The translations under genes and the position numbers were made by a program. Shown here one piece after another: positions 29,833 through 39,213 of a DNA stretch of 64,000 nucleotides. Each line of letters opens with the position of its first letter. Within the stretch, counting starts at the first letter, position 1. The stretch comes from Neobacillus sp. PS2-9 (lineage in GTDB: Bacteria; Bacillota; Bacilli; Bacillales; Cytobacillaceae). The DNA lies in the NCBI RefSeq assembly GCF_030915525.1, contig NZ_CP133269.1, positions 3,445,001 through 3,509,000 of the forward strand, in the 5' to 3' direction. The notes beneath the pieces were generated by a model. The model was given only the letters and a program-made list of their open reading frames with translations. It did no database searches and had not been told where the DNA came from.

Positions 29833-30423
29833 CTATTCAAGAAATCCCATAAGCCTTTTTACATTGTTTGCATTATCTGTTGATGTTAAAAGTTCAAGCA
29901 TGGTAAATGCTACATCGAATGAAGTGGCGGGGTTGAACGATGTAATAATGTTTTTATCGATGACAACGCTTTGATCCGGAATCACATTCACTCCCATTTC
30001 TGCTAATTGTACTTGCCGCTTCCTATTACTTCGATTATAGGTCGTAGCATTTCTCCCTTGTAGAACACCGCTTTTACCAATTACTAATGAACCTACACAG
30101 ATCGCTGCAATGAGTTTTCCCTGTTTATCGAATTCTCGGATAAAATCAAGGACGTCTGGGCGAAAAGCATCCTCGTAAAAACCAGCTTGTTCAAATCCAC
30201 CAGGTATGGCTAAAGCATCAAACTCATTGGCGGTAACCTCTGATAGCAGCCTATCCGGTTTAACCGTTAAATTCCAGGTGCATTTTAATTCATCTCTTGT
30301 TCCCACCGTTATGAGTTCAGTTGACCCCTCGCTTACGTCTTTATTCCAGCCAAACACATCTGTAAACACGCTTGCCTCAACAGCTTCAAATCCATTCGGT
30401 AAGAGTAAACATATTTTTTTCAT
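29833..30423 (-). CDS. DJ-1/PfpI family protein
   Basis: A 196-residue DJ-1/PfpI-fold protein. The nucleophile elbow is IAAICVGSLVIGKSG (the Cys), with the conserved acidic residue in LPNGFEAVEASVF and ALAIPGGFEQAGF before it. These proteins include glyoxalase/deglycase-like enzymes, chaperones and regulators. I use the ATG at 30423 with GGGAG nine bases ahead rather than the two Met codons that abut that site. It is the first gene of the pair, transcribed away from the LysR gene. Confidence 0.88.
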   Translation of the reverse strand: MKKICLLLPNGFEAVEASVFTDVFGWNKDVSEGSTELITVGTRDELKCTWNLTVKPDRLLSEVTANEFDALAIPGGFEQAGFYEDAFRPDVLDFIREFDKQGKLIAAICVGSLVIGKSGVLQGRNATTYNRSNRKRQVQLAEMGVNVIPDQSVVIDKNIITSFNPATSFDVAFTMLELLTSTDNANNVKRLMGFLE

Positions 30424-30483
30424 ATCCATCATCTCCCTAAGTGAATTGTATGTTATAATTTACCATTAGTAAAATTGAAATAA

Positions 30484-30500
30484 CTAAACTATAAGTTTAG
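30484..30500. promoter_or_regulatory. LysR-type operator between the divergent genes
   Basis: CTAAACTATAAGTTTAG is a perfect inverted repeat (seven-base arms, three-base centre) and fits the LysR T-N11-A pattern, in the 116-base divergent region. Confidence 0.65.
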
Positions 30501-30539
30501 AATTTCTGATAATAAAACGGAAGAATGGGAGGATCATAA

Positions 30540-31406
30540 ATGGAGATTCGTCAATTACAAACGTTTAAAACAGTTGTTGATTTGAATAGCTTTACAAAGG
30601 CTGCCCAAACACTTCAGTACTCACAAGCCTCCATTACTTCTCATATTCAGCAGCTTGAGGAAGAGATTGGCCTTCCATTATTTGACCGTCTGGGAAAACA
30701 CATTCAACTTACGATTGTTGGCGAGGAATTGTATCATTATGCTGTAGAATTACTAGCCGTCTATTCTAAGATTCAACATATTTCCACCAATGACAGAACA
30801 TTGAAGGGCGAGATCCGCATTGGTGCAGCCGAATCGATTACCGTATACAAGTTAGGCAAAGTTCTTTCACAGTATAAAAAGTTATATCCAGAGGTTTCGT
30901 TTTCACTAATTAATGATGATTGTCTTCCACTTAGGGAGAGGCTCTATTCCGGCGAGATTGATATTGCCATTACTTTAGAGCCTAAGGTAAATGATCCAAA
31001 TTTAATCACCCAAGTCTGGGCCGAAGAGTCCTTAGTCTTCGTTGGGGAAAACAATCATTCGATAAAGGCAATGGAGGAAGCCACTGGAGAATGTTTTATT
31101 TTCAGTCCGAAAAGCTGTGCCTTAAGGAAATTTTTTGAAGGGTATTTAATTAGAAACGGAATTAGTACACATAACCATTTGGAGTTTAATAGTATGGAAG
31201 CGATGAAACAGTGTGTTGTAAGCGGGTTAGGAATCAGCTTAATGCCCTACATAAGTGTAGAAACATTATTAAGAGAAGAAAAGATGAAGGCAATCGAGTC
31301 AGCTTCGGAAAATCCTGTGTTCTATGCACAAATCTCTTACCATAAAAACAAATGGTTGTCGAAAGCCCATAGAAAGTTTATTAAAATGGTTTTAGGAGAA
31401 CGTTAG
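30540..31406 (+). CDS. LysR family transcriptional regulator
   Basis: A 288-residue LysR regulator. The N-terminal helix-turn-helix is FTKAAQTLQYSQASITSHIQQLEEEIGLPLFDR; the effector domain follows (IRIGAAESITVYKLGKVL, GEIDIAITLE). GGGAGGATCATAA precedes the ATG. It is divergent from the PfpI/isochorismatase pair and very probably regulates that pair and itself through the CTAAACT-ATA-AGTTTAG operator. The inducer is unknown. Confidence 0.92.
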   Translation: MEIRQLQTFKTVVDLNSFTKAAQTLQYSQASITSHIQQLEEEIGLPLFDRLGKHIQLTIVGEELYHYAVELLAVYSKIQHISTNDRTLKGEIRIGAAESITVYKLGKVLSQYKKLYPEVSFSLINDDCLPLRERLYSGEIDIAITLEPKVNDPNLITQVWAEESLVFVGENNHSIKAMEEATGECFIFSPKSCALRKFFEGYLIRNGISTHNHLEFNSMEAMKQCVVSGLGISLMPYISVETLLREEKMKAIESASENPVFYAQISYHKNKWLSKAHRKFIKMVLGER

Positions 31407-31430
31407 AGTTTTAATATCAACCGTAAATGT

Positions 31431-31459
31431 AAAAAGCCTTGATTTTTTTCAAGGCTTTT
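31431..31459. terminator. terminator after the LysR gene
   Basis: AAAGCCTTGA / TCAAGGCTTT stem with a T-rich loop; A- and T-runs on either side allow both directions, the other being the 68-residue gene. Confidence 0.8.
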
Positions 31460-31496
31460 ATTTTGGTTTATAAAAAATAACTGAACAGTAGGTTTA

Positions 31497-31703
31497 TCAT
31501 TCTAACGAATCGGCCTGGGAAGTTTTTTGAACTTGAGTCACTGCAGTTAATGCTGATGAAATTTCATTTGATGCTTGTTTGATCGCTTCCTGGGCAAGTG
31601 TAGGATCGGAATTTGCTTTTTCGATTGCTTTTGTTAACAATTCTTGAGTAAGAGTTACATTGGCTTTTGCTTGATTAAGCTGATTTACATCAATTTGAGG
31701 CAT
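31497..31703 (-). CDS. small helical protein of unknown function
   Basis: A 68-residue acidic, Ala/Gln/Thr-rich protein predicted to be all helix, with two amphipathic stretches (QAKANVTLTQELLTKAIEKA and EAIKQASNEISSALTAVTQV) that could form a coiled hairpin. No Cys, no membrane segment. AAGGAG ten bases ahead of the ATG makes it a good gene. It has a terminator behind it. I do not recognise the family. Confidence 0.65.
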   Translation of the reverse strand: MPQIDVNQLNQAKANVTLTQELLTKAIEKANSDPTLAQEAIKQASNEISSALTAVTQVQKTSQADSLE

Positions 31704-31975
31704 GGGTTTTCTCTCCTTTTATTTTAAAGTACTTCTTTATAATGACCTCTCAATTTATTTTTATTAAGGGAAAAACTACCTTGAATTTGTCTTTAGAAAT
31801 TTAAAAATTGTCCCCCATAAACTCGTAACATGTAAATCATAATTACCAATTTATTCTATGTTCAAATGTAAGTTAAAAGGCATAAAATGACTTCTTCCTC
31901 CTTAATCTAAAACTGTCCTAGATTATGTAAAAGAATTAAAGCAGGGCTTAAAACTATAAGATAAAGCACTTAGGA
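31704..31975. other. AT-rich intergenic region without recognised features
   Basis: It holds promoters for the flanking genes in principle, but I see no clear site, repeat or small gene. Confidence 0.4.
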
Positions 31976-31978
31976 GTG

Positions 31979-32636
31979 ATGGCGGGCATGAAGGGAAAAG
32001 CGGTTGAGACAATTCACGGTTTGTTATTACTGGCCGTGATAGCTGTTTTTATTTGGTCAGTTATAAATCCTGCCAGCTATTCGTCATGGGTATTAGAAGT
32101 CACTCCTGCCATTATTGTTTTGATTATCGCACTATCAACATACAAAAAGTTTCGTCTTACTACCCTTTCATACTTCATTATTACTATTTTGGCTATTTTG
32201 ATGTTTATCGGCGGCCATTACACCTATTCAAAGGTTCCTTTCTTTAATTGGATAAAAGATACTTTTGATTTAAAAAGAAATCACTACGATCGATTCGGAC
32301 ATTTTTTAAAAGGGATGTTTGGCATTGTAATCAGAGAAATTTTTATTAAGGAAAACCCTCTTAACAAAAGGGATTTTATTTTGGATTGTGACAAGTATTT
32401 CTCTTGCCATTTCAGCTATGTATGAAATTATTGAGTGGATCAGTTTTATTATAGGAAAGGGAGGAAAAACGGCTAAAAACTTTTTAGGGAACCAAGGAGA
32501 TATATGGGATGCTCAGTGGGATATGCTATTGACTTTAGCTAGTACCAGCCTAGCATTACTTTTCCTTTCCAAACTGCATGATAAATTGTTACAGAAAGAA
32601 TTAGGTACATCAGCCGTACTAAACAAGAAACGCTAA
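31979..32636 (+). pseudogene. DUF2238 (YjdF-like) membrane protein, frameshifted
   Basis: Two overlapping frames together make one DUF2238 protein of about 218 residues. The first part (WSVINPASYSSWVLEVTPA, HYDRFGHFLKGMFG, REIFIKENPL) ends in a nonsense tail at 32425; the second resumes at KGILFWIVTSISLAISAMYE, with EIIEW, GNQGDIWDAQWDM and LSKLHDKLL. Removing one A from the AAAA run at 32366-32369 restores a single frame (Asn-Lys-Gly-Ile-Leu). So the break is a one-base gain in a homopolymer: a recent mutation, a sequencing error or slippage. Start may be 31979 or 31988. The family is a membrane protein of unknown role. Confidence 0.85.
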
Positions 32637-32702
32637 TTTAACGCAATTCAACCTTCATTTTTTTGGTTTAAAAATCGTTAGATTAGCGTTTAATATTTTT
32701 TT

Positions 32703-33983
32703 CTACATTAAATATCTTATATAAACATAAATCATTGATATAAGGATTGATACCAACATAAGCGGGAAACCAATCAACAAAAACTTTAAAAACGTTATAT
32801 GATATCCTTCCTTCGAAGCTATTCCTGCTACTACAAGGTTCGCACTTGCCCCTATTAAAGTTCCATTTCCTCCCAAGCAAGCCCCCAGTGACAAACTCCA
32901 CCAAAGTGGATCTAAATTGGTAATGCCTAACTGTCCCATCTCTTTAATCATAGGAATCATTGTCGCTACAAAAGGAATATTATCAACAAAAGCAGAAATG
33001 ATTGCACTCATCCACAAAACAAGTAAGGTCGATGACTTTAGTTCCCCGCCTGTCCAAGACATGGCGTTTTTAGCAAGAGCTGCGATTAACCCTGTTTCAA
33101 CAAGCCCCCCTACAATAACAAATAAGCCAATAAAAAAGAAAAGGGTTGTCCATTCTACTTTTTCTATCGCCGTTACCAAATATTTATCTCCTGTGAATAG
33201 TAACAAAATAAAGGCACCAATTAATGCTATCGTTGCCGTTTCTATATGTATAAATTGATGAATAAAAAACCCACCAATAGTAATAAAGACTATAATTATA
33301 CATTTTCTTAATAAAGCAGGATTTTTTATTTCATTTCGAGGATTTTTACTGAGTAAATGATTTTTTAGCTCTTCTGTAGTCTTTAAATGTTTTCTATAAA
33401 TCATTACTAAAAGCAATATATTCACAATTAATATTATAGCTATTACGGGTGTAAGATTATAAATAAACGAAAGAAAAGTTAACTCTGGTACAGCACTTCC
33501 AATCATTAGATTTGGTGGATCACCAATCATGGTTGCGGTCCCGCCGATATTAGAAGCCAAAATCTCAGCTATTAAAAATGGAATAGGATTCACTTTTAAT
33601 TGGGAAGTAATGCTTATTGTAACTGGAACAACTAAAAGAACAGTTGTTACATTATCAAGCAAAGCAGAAGCAACAGCTGTAAATAAACTCAATGCAACTA
33701 AAATTTTTATAGGAGCCCCTTTTGCTTTTTGAGACAACAAAACAGCAATGTACTCAAACACGCCTGTTTGAGCAGTAATCCCTACTATGATCATCATACC
33801 TACTAATAACCCAATGGTATTGAAATCAATATGATGGATGGCATTTTTTTGATCCAAAATTCCGAGCGCAACCATGAATAATCCGCCAAGCATTGCAATG
33901 GTAGTCCTATGTATTTGTTCTGAAATAATTAATGCATATGTAACAAGAAATATGATAAGCGCAATAATCTCCTGTGAATCCAA
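32703..33983 (-). CDS. ArsB/NhaD-family ion transporter
   Basis: A 426-residue permease of the ion-transporter superfamily with about eleven helices. Two symmetric signature loops are present: ASNIGGTATMIGDPPNLMIG in the first half and LGACLGGNGTLIGASANLVV in the second. Relatives include arsenite pumps, sodium/proton antiporters and the P protein; the substrate is not clear and no ars genes are nearby. The TTG start has AAGGAGTG seven bases ahead. Being next to the kdp operon, a role in monovalent ion balance is plausible but unproven. Confidence 0.85.
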   Translation of the reverse strand: MDSQEIIALIIFLVTYALIISEQIHRTTIAMLGGLFMVALGILDQKNAIHHIDFNTIGLLVGMMIIVGITAQTGVFEYIAVLLSQKAKGAPIKILVALSLFTAVASALLDNVTTVLLVVPVTISITSQLKVNPIPFLIAEILASNIGGTATMIGDPPNLMIGSAVPELTFLSFIYNLTPVIAIILIVNILLLVMIYRKHLKTTEELKNHLLSKNPRNEIKNPALLRKCIIIVFITIGGFFIHQFIHIETATIALIGAFILLLFTGDKYLVTAIEKVEWTTLFFFIGLFVIVGGLVETGLIAALAKNAMSWTGGELKSSTLLVLWMSAIISAFVDNIPFVATMIPMIKEMGQLGITNLDPLWWSLSLGACLGGNGTLIGASANLVVAGIASKEGYHITFLKFLLIGFPLMLVSILISMIYVYIRYLM

Positions 33984-34090
33984 AGCTTTTCACTCCTTAT
34001 TTGAATAAAGACGTTTAAAATTTTCCTATTGTATAGATTCTACTGTCTTGCACATTTTATCCAGAAAATTTATTAATTTCCTACAAAAAT

Positions 34091-34116
34091 AGGAAGGTAT
34101 ATATTCATGCCTTCCT
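34091..34116 (-). terminator. terminator of the kdp operon
   Basis: AGGAAGG / CCTTCCT stem, then TATTTTTG on the minus strand, 24 bases after the last kdp gene. Confidence 0.75.
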
Positions 34117-34139
34117 CAAAAAGTTTTAAGTTTTTTTCA

Positions 34140-36473
34140 TTATTGCTTTTGTTGGTCTGCTACCACTAATACATCCATATGTCGTACCTCTCTTAACAAT
34201 CGCTGTAATACAGAACCTTTTATGATTTCCTCGAGGCGAGTACGAGCAGATTGTCCGATAATTACTTGTGTTGCTTTTTTTTCATTCATTTCACTTACTA
34301 GTTTTTTAAAGACATTACGCCGATTTTTGGTCTCATACATTTCGAATAGTCCGCCAAGCCGTTCTGTCAGTTTACGAATTTTATTTAATACTTGTTCCTC
34401 TTCTTCGTTTAAGGGATGGTGGTCTTTTACATATGAAACATACCATGTGGCTTTTAAACGATAGGCGATGCGAAATCCGCGTCGAATCAGTCTTTCACTG
34501 TCAGGTCTTAAGTTGGTACATACAAAAATTACTTCTTCCTGTCGCCACGGCCCTCTTAAGGCTCTTTTTCTCTCCCACGCTTCTAGGCGTTCATCCACAT
34601 CATCTGCAACTTCACGTAATGCCAGCTCTCTTAGAGCAATAAGATTACCGGTCTTAAAAAAGTTATTTAGTGCTTGCTCCACTTTTACAGAAGCGTAGAT
34701 ACGTCCTTCCCTCATTCGTTCTTGTAATGCTTTCGGAGAGATATCAATCAATTCAATTTCATCCGCTTTTCGAAGAATATGATCTGGCACCGTTTCCCTT
34801 ACCCTCACCCCAGTTATCTGCTCCACACTGTCATTTAAACTTTCTAAATGTTGAATATTCATTGTTGAGATAACTGAAATACCTGCATCCAATATATCCT
34901 CTACATCTGAATACCGTTTATGATACTTACTTCCGGGCACATTGGTATGTGCTAGCTCATCGACAAGGACTACCTCTGGATTTCGCCTAATAATAGCTTC
35001 AGTATCCATTTCTTCTAACTTTGTACCTTTATAGGAAAGAATTTTTCGAAGAATGATATCCAAATTCCCAATTTGTTCAATTGTTTCTTTTCTACCGTGT
35101 GTTTCTAATAACCCTATGACAATATCAATGCCCTTTTTCTTTAATTCGTTTGCTTCCCTTAGCATCGTGTAGGTTTTTCCTACCCCTGGCGCTGCCCCAA
35201 TATATACCTTTAACGTACCGCGTTTCAGTTTATTCATTTCATTTACTAATTCCTGAGTTGTAAGTCGTCGATAAGGATCCATTTCTTTCTCTTTTTTTAT
35301 TTGTTTTGCTGGTAATACACGCTCGCCAGCTTTTTCTGCTCGATCTGCAACCATAAAAATATCGATATTTTTCGTTTTCCGCAATATTTCATTGATAATC
35401 GATCCATAGACAATTTCTTTCCAACGTGTTTGCTTGGATTGCCCCATGACAATCCGAGTGACTTTGTGCTTGGTTGCATACTGGACGATCTGATATGCAA
35501 CCTCATCTTGCTCTAACGGTAATTCTTCAAACTCCCCTCCCACTTTTTCTACTAGTTTCATGATAGAGCGCTTAAAGGTGAGTTCATTCTTAGATAATTC
35601 TTTGTTGGCAAAACAAACAACCAGTAAATCTCCTCCTAACCTTTTAGCAATCTGCTGTCCTCGTCTAATCAGGATGGATCCATTCCAATGATATTGAACG
35701 GTCACTAAAATTCTTTCTGATGCACCTGATGGACCCATCATTCCATGCTTCTCTCTATAGTCATCCAGCGTATCATTTACCTCCCCCGCTAAAAAACGAA
35801 GAGCTAATTCGCGCAGAACGGCAAGGTTGCTGGGATGTAAGAGGTTAACTCCTTTACCTTTTTCCTCATGCTGAAGATCGATTTCTCCTTCCTGGAGTCT
35901 ATTGAGGATCACTTCAGGTGGAACGTCCAACAGCTTTACTTCATCTGCCAACGCCAGTGTATCTTCTGGAACGGTGCATCCTACCTTTACTTTTCCACCC
36001 GTTAATTTGTCTACAATTCCCCTTATACCTTCCAGTTCATAAATGTTAACAGTAGTAATAACGCTTATCTTCTTTTTTAAGAGATATTGAATATCGACGA
36101 AACGAGTTGGTCTAGGGGCCTCTGGCCGATTTCGATGGGTTAGCACATCTACTAAAACCACTTCAGGATTACGAGCTATAATAGCATCTACATCCAGATC
36201 GTCCTTCTCCTTACCATTTTCTATCCATTTAATAGAAGGAATAATTTCTAAACAGCCTATTTGTTCCGTTGTCTTAGGACGTTCCGACGCACTGATCATA
36301 CCAATAACAACGTCAATCCCATTCTTTTTGAGGTTATTACCCTCCATCAACATATGATAGGTTTTACCTGTTCCGCTAACCGCACCCAAGATGATTTTGA
36401 GTCTGCCTCGCTGCATCTGATAAATGGATTGCAATATTTCCTCTGGACTTTTCCTTTTAAATTGTTCACCCAT
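34140..36473 (-). CDS. tandem double KdpD sensor (two KdpD-USP units, no kinase)
   Basis: A 777-residue soluble protein made of two KdpD N-terminal units in tandem. Unit 1 is about residues 12-378, with Walker A GAVSGTGKT (30-38) and a drifted VLVDVLTHRNRPE; unit 2 is about 402-774, with GAAPGVGKT (426-434), intact VLVDELAHTNVPGSKYHKRY and STMNIQHLESLND. Each ends in a universal-stress-protein domain. The membrane helices, GAF and histidine kinase domains of full KdpD are missing, and no kdpE is in the window. The c-di-AMP motif known from staphylococcal KdpD (SxS then FTAxY) is not conserved. It is the last gene after kdpC. Truncated single KdpD proteins are known; this doubled form is unusual. 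Confidence 0.9.
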   Translation of the reverse strand: MGEQFKRKSPEEILQSIYQMQRGRLKIILGAVSGTGKTYHMLMEGNNLKKNGIDVVIGMISASERPKTTEQIGCLEIIPSIKWIENGKEKDDLDVDAIIARNPEVVLVDVLTHRNRPEAPRPTRFVDIQYLLKKKISVITTVNIYELEGIRGIVDKLTGGKVKVGCTVPEDTLALADEVKLLDVPPEVILNRLQEGEIDLQHEEKGKGVNLLHPSNLAVLRELALRFLAGEVNDTLDDYREKHGMMGPSGASERILVTVQYHWNGSILIRRGQQIAKRLGGDLLVVCFANKELSKNELTFKRSIMKLVEKVGGEFEELPLEQDEVAYQIVQYATKHKVTRIVMGQSKQTRWKEIVYGSIINEILRKTKNIDIFMVADRAEKAGERVLPAKQIKKEKEMDPYRRLTTQELVNEMNKLKRGTLKVYIGAAPGVGKTYTMLREANELKKKGIDIVIGLLETHGRKETIEQIGNLDIILRKILSYKGTKLEEMDTEAIIRRNPEVVLVDELAHTNVPGSKYHKRYSDVEDILDAGISVISTMNIQHLESLNDSVEQITGVRVRETVPDHILRKADEIELIDISPKALQERMREGRIYASVKVEQALNNFFKTGNLIALRELALREVADDVDERLEAWERKRALRGPWRQEEVIFVCTNLRPDSERLIRRGFRIAYRLKATWYVSYVKDHHPLNEEEEQVLNKIRKLTERLGGLFEMYETKNRRNVFKKLVSEMNEKKATQVIIGQSARTRLEEIIKGSVLQRLLREVRHMDVLVVADQQKQ

Positions 36474-36540
36474 GTTTGCAGCCCCCGTTTATTTTACATA
36501 GATATAGGAAAAAGGAGAGCACGTTGCTCCCCTGTTTGAG

Positions 36541-37116
36541 TTATTTCACCAATAGTTGTTTTAAATCAAGGTTAAGTTTTAAAACATTGACTCTCGGTTC
36601 ACCAAATAAACCAAGTTCTTTCCCTTCCGTATTTTTTTCAACCAAGTCTTCTAATTGACCTTTGTCAATTCCTGCCAACTTCTGTATACGTGGGATTTGA
36701 GCTAACGCGGCTTCTGGGCTGATATGCGGGTCCAACCCTGATCCAGAGTTCGTTACAAGATCAATCGGTACTTGGTCAACAGGTACATCAGGATTTTCTT
36801 TTTTCCAGTTTTCTACAGACTCTTTCGTACGCTTGATCATATCTTCATTAGATGGAGCATAGTTGTTCGTCCCAGATCCTGCAGCATTGTATTCAATGCT
36901 GGAAACCCTGCCTTGAAAAAGTTTCGGGTCATCAAATTTTTGTCCGATTAGTGTAGATCCGACCACTTGCCCTTTTTCATCGTATAGAAGACTTCCGTTC
37001 GCTTTCTCAGGAGTTATCATATTCGCAATTCCAGTAACCAGAAGATGATAACCCAATCCCAAAATGACCATTAGTAAAAGACTAAGTATAGTGTTCTTAG
37101 TTATATTCGATAACAT
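36541..37116 (-). CDS. kdpC: potassium-transporting ATPase subunit KdpC
   Basis: A 191-residue KdpC from the ATG at 37116 (GAAGGAAG seven bases ahead). One N-terminal membrane helix ([21 protein letters not shown]) is followed by the conserved [32 protein letters not shown] and [14 protein letters not shown] segments. KdpC is the structural partner of the KdpB pump in the high-affinity KdpFABC complex. It lies 36 bases after kdpB. Confidence 0.97.
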   Translation of the reverse strand: MLSNITKNTILSLLLMVILGLGYHLLVTGIANMITPEKANGSLLYDEKGQVVGSTLIGQKFDDPKLFQGRVSSIEYNAAGSGTNNYAPSNEDMIKRTKESVENWKKENPDVPVDQVPIDLVTNSGSGLDPHISPEAALAQIPRIQKLAGIDKGQLEDLVEKNTEGKELGLFGEPRVNVLKLNLDLKQLLVK

Positions 37117-37152
37117 ATTTTTTCTTCCTTCCCCGAACATTTAATATGGGAA

Positions 37153-39183
37153 CTAAATAAATAGATTAACGGCGATATCGATTAACTTGATTCCGATAAA
37201 CGGAACCACCACACCACCTAAACCATACACGAAGAGGTTGCGGCGAAGTAATTCTGCAGACCCCATCGGCTTATAGGCGACCCCTTTCATCGCTAAAGGA
37301 ATCAGCATCGGTATTATGATGGCATTGAAGATCAAGGCTGAAAGAATTGCTGAAGTTGGTGAACCAAGATGCATAATGTTCAGCACACTTAAGTCAGGAA
37401 TCGCCAGCATAAACATCGCTGGAATAATCGCAAAATACTTGGCAACGTCGTTCGCAATACTAAAAGTAGTGAGTGCCCCGCGGGTCATTAGTAATTGCTT
37501 ACCAATTGAAACGACTTCAATAATCTTGGTAGGATCGGAATCCAAGTCGACCATGTTGGCGGCTTCTTTCGCTGCCATCGTTCCACTATTCATTGCTAAG
37601 CCAACATCCGCTTGAGCAAGGGCAGGCGCATCGTTGGTTCCATCACCGGTCATCGCGACCAGCTTACCTTCACCTTGTTCTTTTCGTATCGCGGAAATCT
37701 TGTCTTCCGGCTTGGCCTCTGCAATGAAATCATCAACTCCTGCTTCTCTCGCAATCGTAGCTGCTGTCAGCGGGTTGTCTCCTGTACACATAATGGTCTT
37801 AATTCCCATTTTACGAAGCTGATTAAACCGCTCTTTCATTCCTGGTTTTACGGTGTCTTTAAGATAAATAAGTCCATAGATTACTTGATCAACTGCAACC
37901 GCTAACGGGGTTCCTCCTTCAGAAGCGATCCGGTTGGATTTTTCCTGTAGATCTTGAGGAATTTTTCCGCCTTGTTCGATCACCCATTGCTTGACTGCGT
38001 CAACTGCTCCTTTTCTAACTTTACGGCCGTCAATTAAAGTTAGACCGCTCATTCTGGTCTCGGCTCTGAATTCAATGAAATCACTGTTATCGGTTAGAGA
38101 ATCAGTATATGTGAAGTTTAATTTCTTCATTAATTCTAAAACCGAACGCCCTTCTGGAGTTTCATCCTTAACTGAGCTAATCGCTGCCCAAGAAGCAAGC
38201 TCCTCCACCTTGTGATTTCCAACAGGAGTAAATTCACTTGCCATCCGGTTTCCGAACGTAATCGTACCTGTTTTATCTAGAATAATTGTATTTATATCTC
38301 CTGAAGCTTCCACCGCTTTACCAGACATAGCAATGACATTGAATTGAGTAACCCGGTCCATCCCGGCGATCCCGATTGCTGACAATAAGCCACCTATAGT
38401 GGTTGGAATCAAACATACCAACAGGGCAATTAAGACAGGAATCTCAAGATTGATCTCTAAATACTTAGCGAAAAATGGAAGAGTTACAACAACAATCATG
38501 AAAATCAACGTCAAGCTTGTTAGTACTGTGTTCAGAGCGATTTCGTTAGGCGTCTTTTGTCTCTGCGCTCCTTCAACTAAGGAAATCATACGATCTAGGA
38601 AGGATTCTCCTGGTTCACTGGAAATACGCACCTTGATTTCGTCACTTACAACACGAGTTCCACCTGTTACAGAACTAAAATCACCACCTGCTTCTTTAAT
38701 CACTGGAGCAGACTCCCCAGTAATTGCAGATTCATCTACAGAAGCAATTCCTTGAATGACTTCACCGTCCCCAGGAATTAGCTCCCCCTGGGACACAATG
38801 ACGATATCTCCTTTACGAAGATCTGTTGACGAAACGTTCATAATCGTTCCATTCACGATTTTTTTTGCAATACTCTCTTTTTTAGTATTCTTTAAAGAAT
38901 CTGCCTGTGCTTTCCCGCGTCCCTCTGCTAACGCTTCTGCAAAATTTGCGAATAAAACGGTAAGTAGTAGAATAATAGACACCGTTGCATTAAACCAAGG
39001 GGAAACATCCCCTCCTAAAGCACCTGAAAAAAATGTAAATAACAGAGTGATAATAAATCCTACCTCAACCACAAACATAATTGGGTTTCGAACCATTACT
39101 CTAGGGTCTAGCTTAATAAATGATTCTTTTAACGCTTGTTTGACTATATCTGAATTGATCATTGTTTTTTTCTGATTACTCAT
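37153..39183 (-). CDS. kdpB: potassium-transporting ATPase ATP-binding subunit KdpB
   Basis: A 676-residue P-type ATPase. The phosphorylated Asp303 is in [12 protein letters not shown]; the actuator loop TGES is at residues 155-158; the hinge [16 protein letters not shown] is near residue 515. It powers potassium uptake through KdpA. GGAGGAG precedes the ATG. Position between kdpA and kdpC is standard. Confidence 0.98.
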   Translation of the reverse strand: MSNQKKTMINSDIVKQALKESFIKLDPRVMVRNPIMFVVEVGFIITLLFTFFSGALGGDVSPWFNATVSIILLLTVLFANFAEALAEGRGKAQADSLKNTKKESIAKKIVNGTIMNVSSTDLRKGDIVIVSQGELIPGDGEVIQGIASVDESAITGESAPVIKEAGGDFSSVTGGTRVVSDEIKVRISSEPGESFLDRMISLVEGAQRQKTPNEIALNTVLTSLTLIFMIVVVTLPFFAKYLEINLEIPVLIALLVCLIPTTIGGLLSAIGIAGMDRVTQFNVIAMSGKAVEASGDINTIILDKTGTITFGNRMASEFTPVGNHKVEELASWAAISSVKDETPEGRSVLELMKKLNFTYTDSLTDNSDFIEFRAETRMSGLTLIDGRKVRKGAVDAVKQWVIEQGGKIPQDLQEKSNRIASEGGTPLAVAVDQVIYGLIYLKDTVKPGMKERFNQLRKMGIKTIMCTGDNPLTAATIAREAGVDDFIAEAKPEDKISAIRKEQGEGKLVAMTGDGTNDAPALAQADVGLAMNSGTMAAKEAANMVDLDSDPTKIIEVVSIGKQLLMTRGALTTFSIANDVAKYFAIIPAMFMLAIPDLSVLNIMHLGSPTSAILSALIFNAIIIPMLIPLAMKGVAYKPMGSAELLRRNLFVYGLGGVVVPFIGIKLIDIAVNLFI

Positions 39184-39213
39184 GGTTTACTCCTCCAAAG
39201 GAAACTCCATTAA

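Noticed and set aside
34140..36473. Assembly artefact duplicating one KdpD unit
   Set aside because: The two units differ at many positions, including the Walker A and DELAH motifs, so they are diverged, not a copied read.
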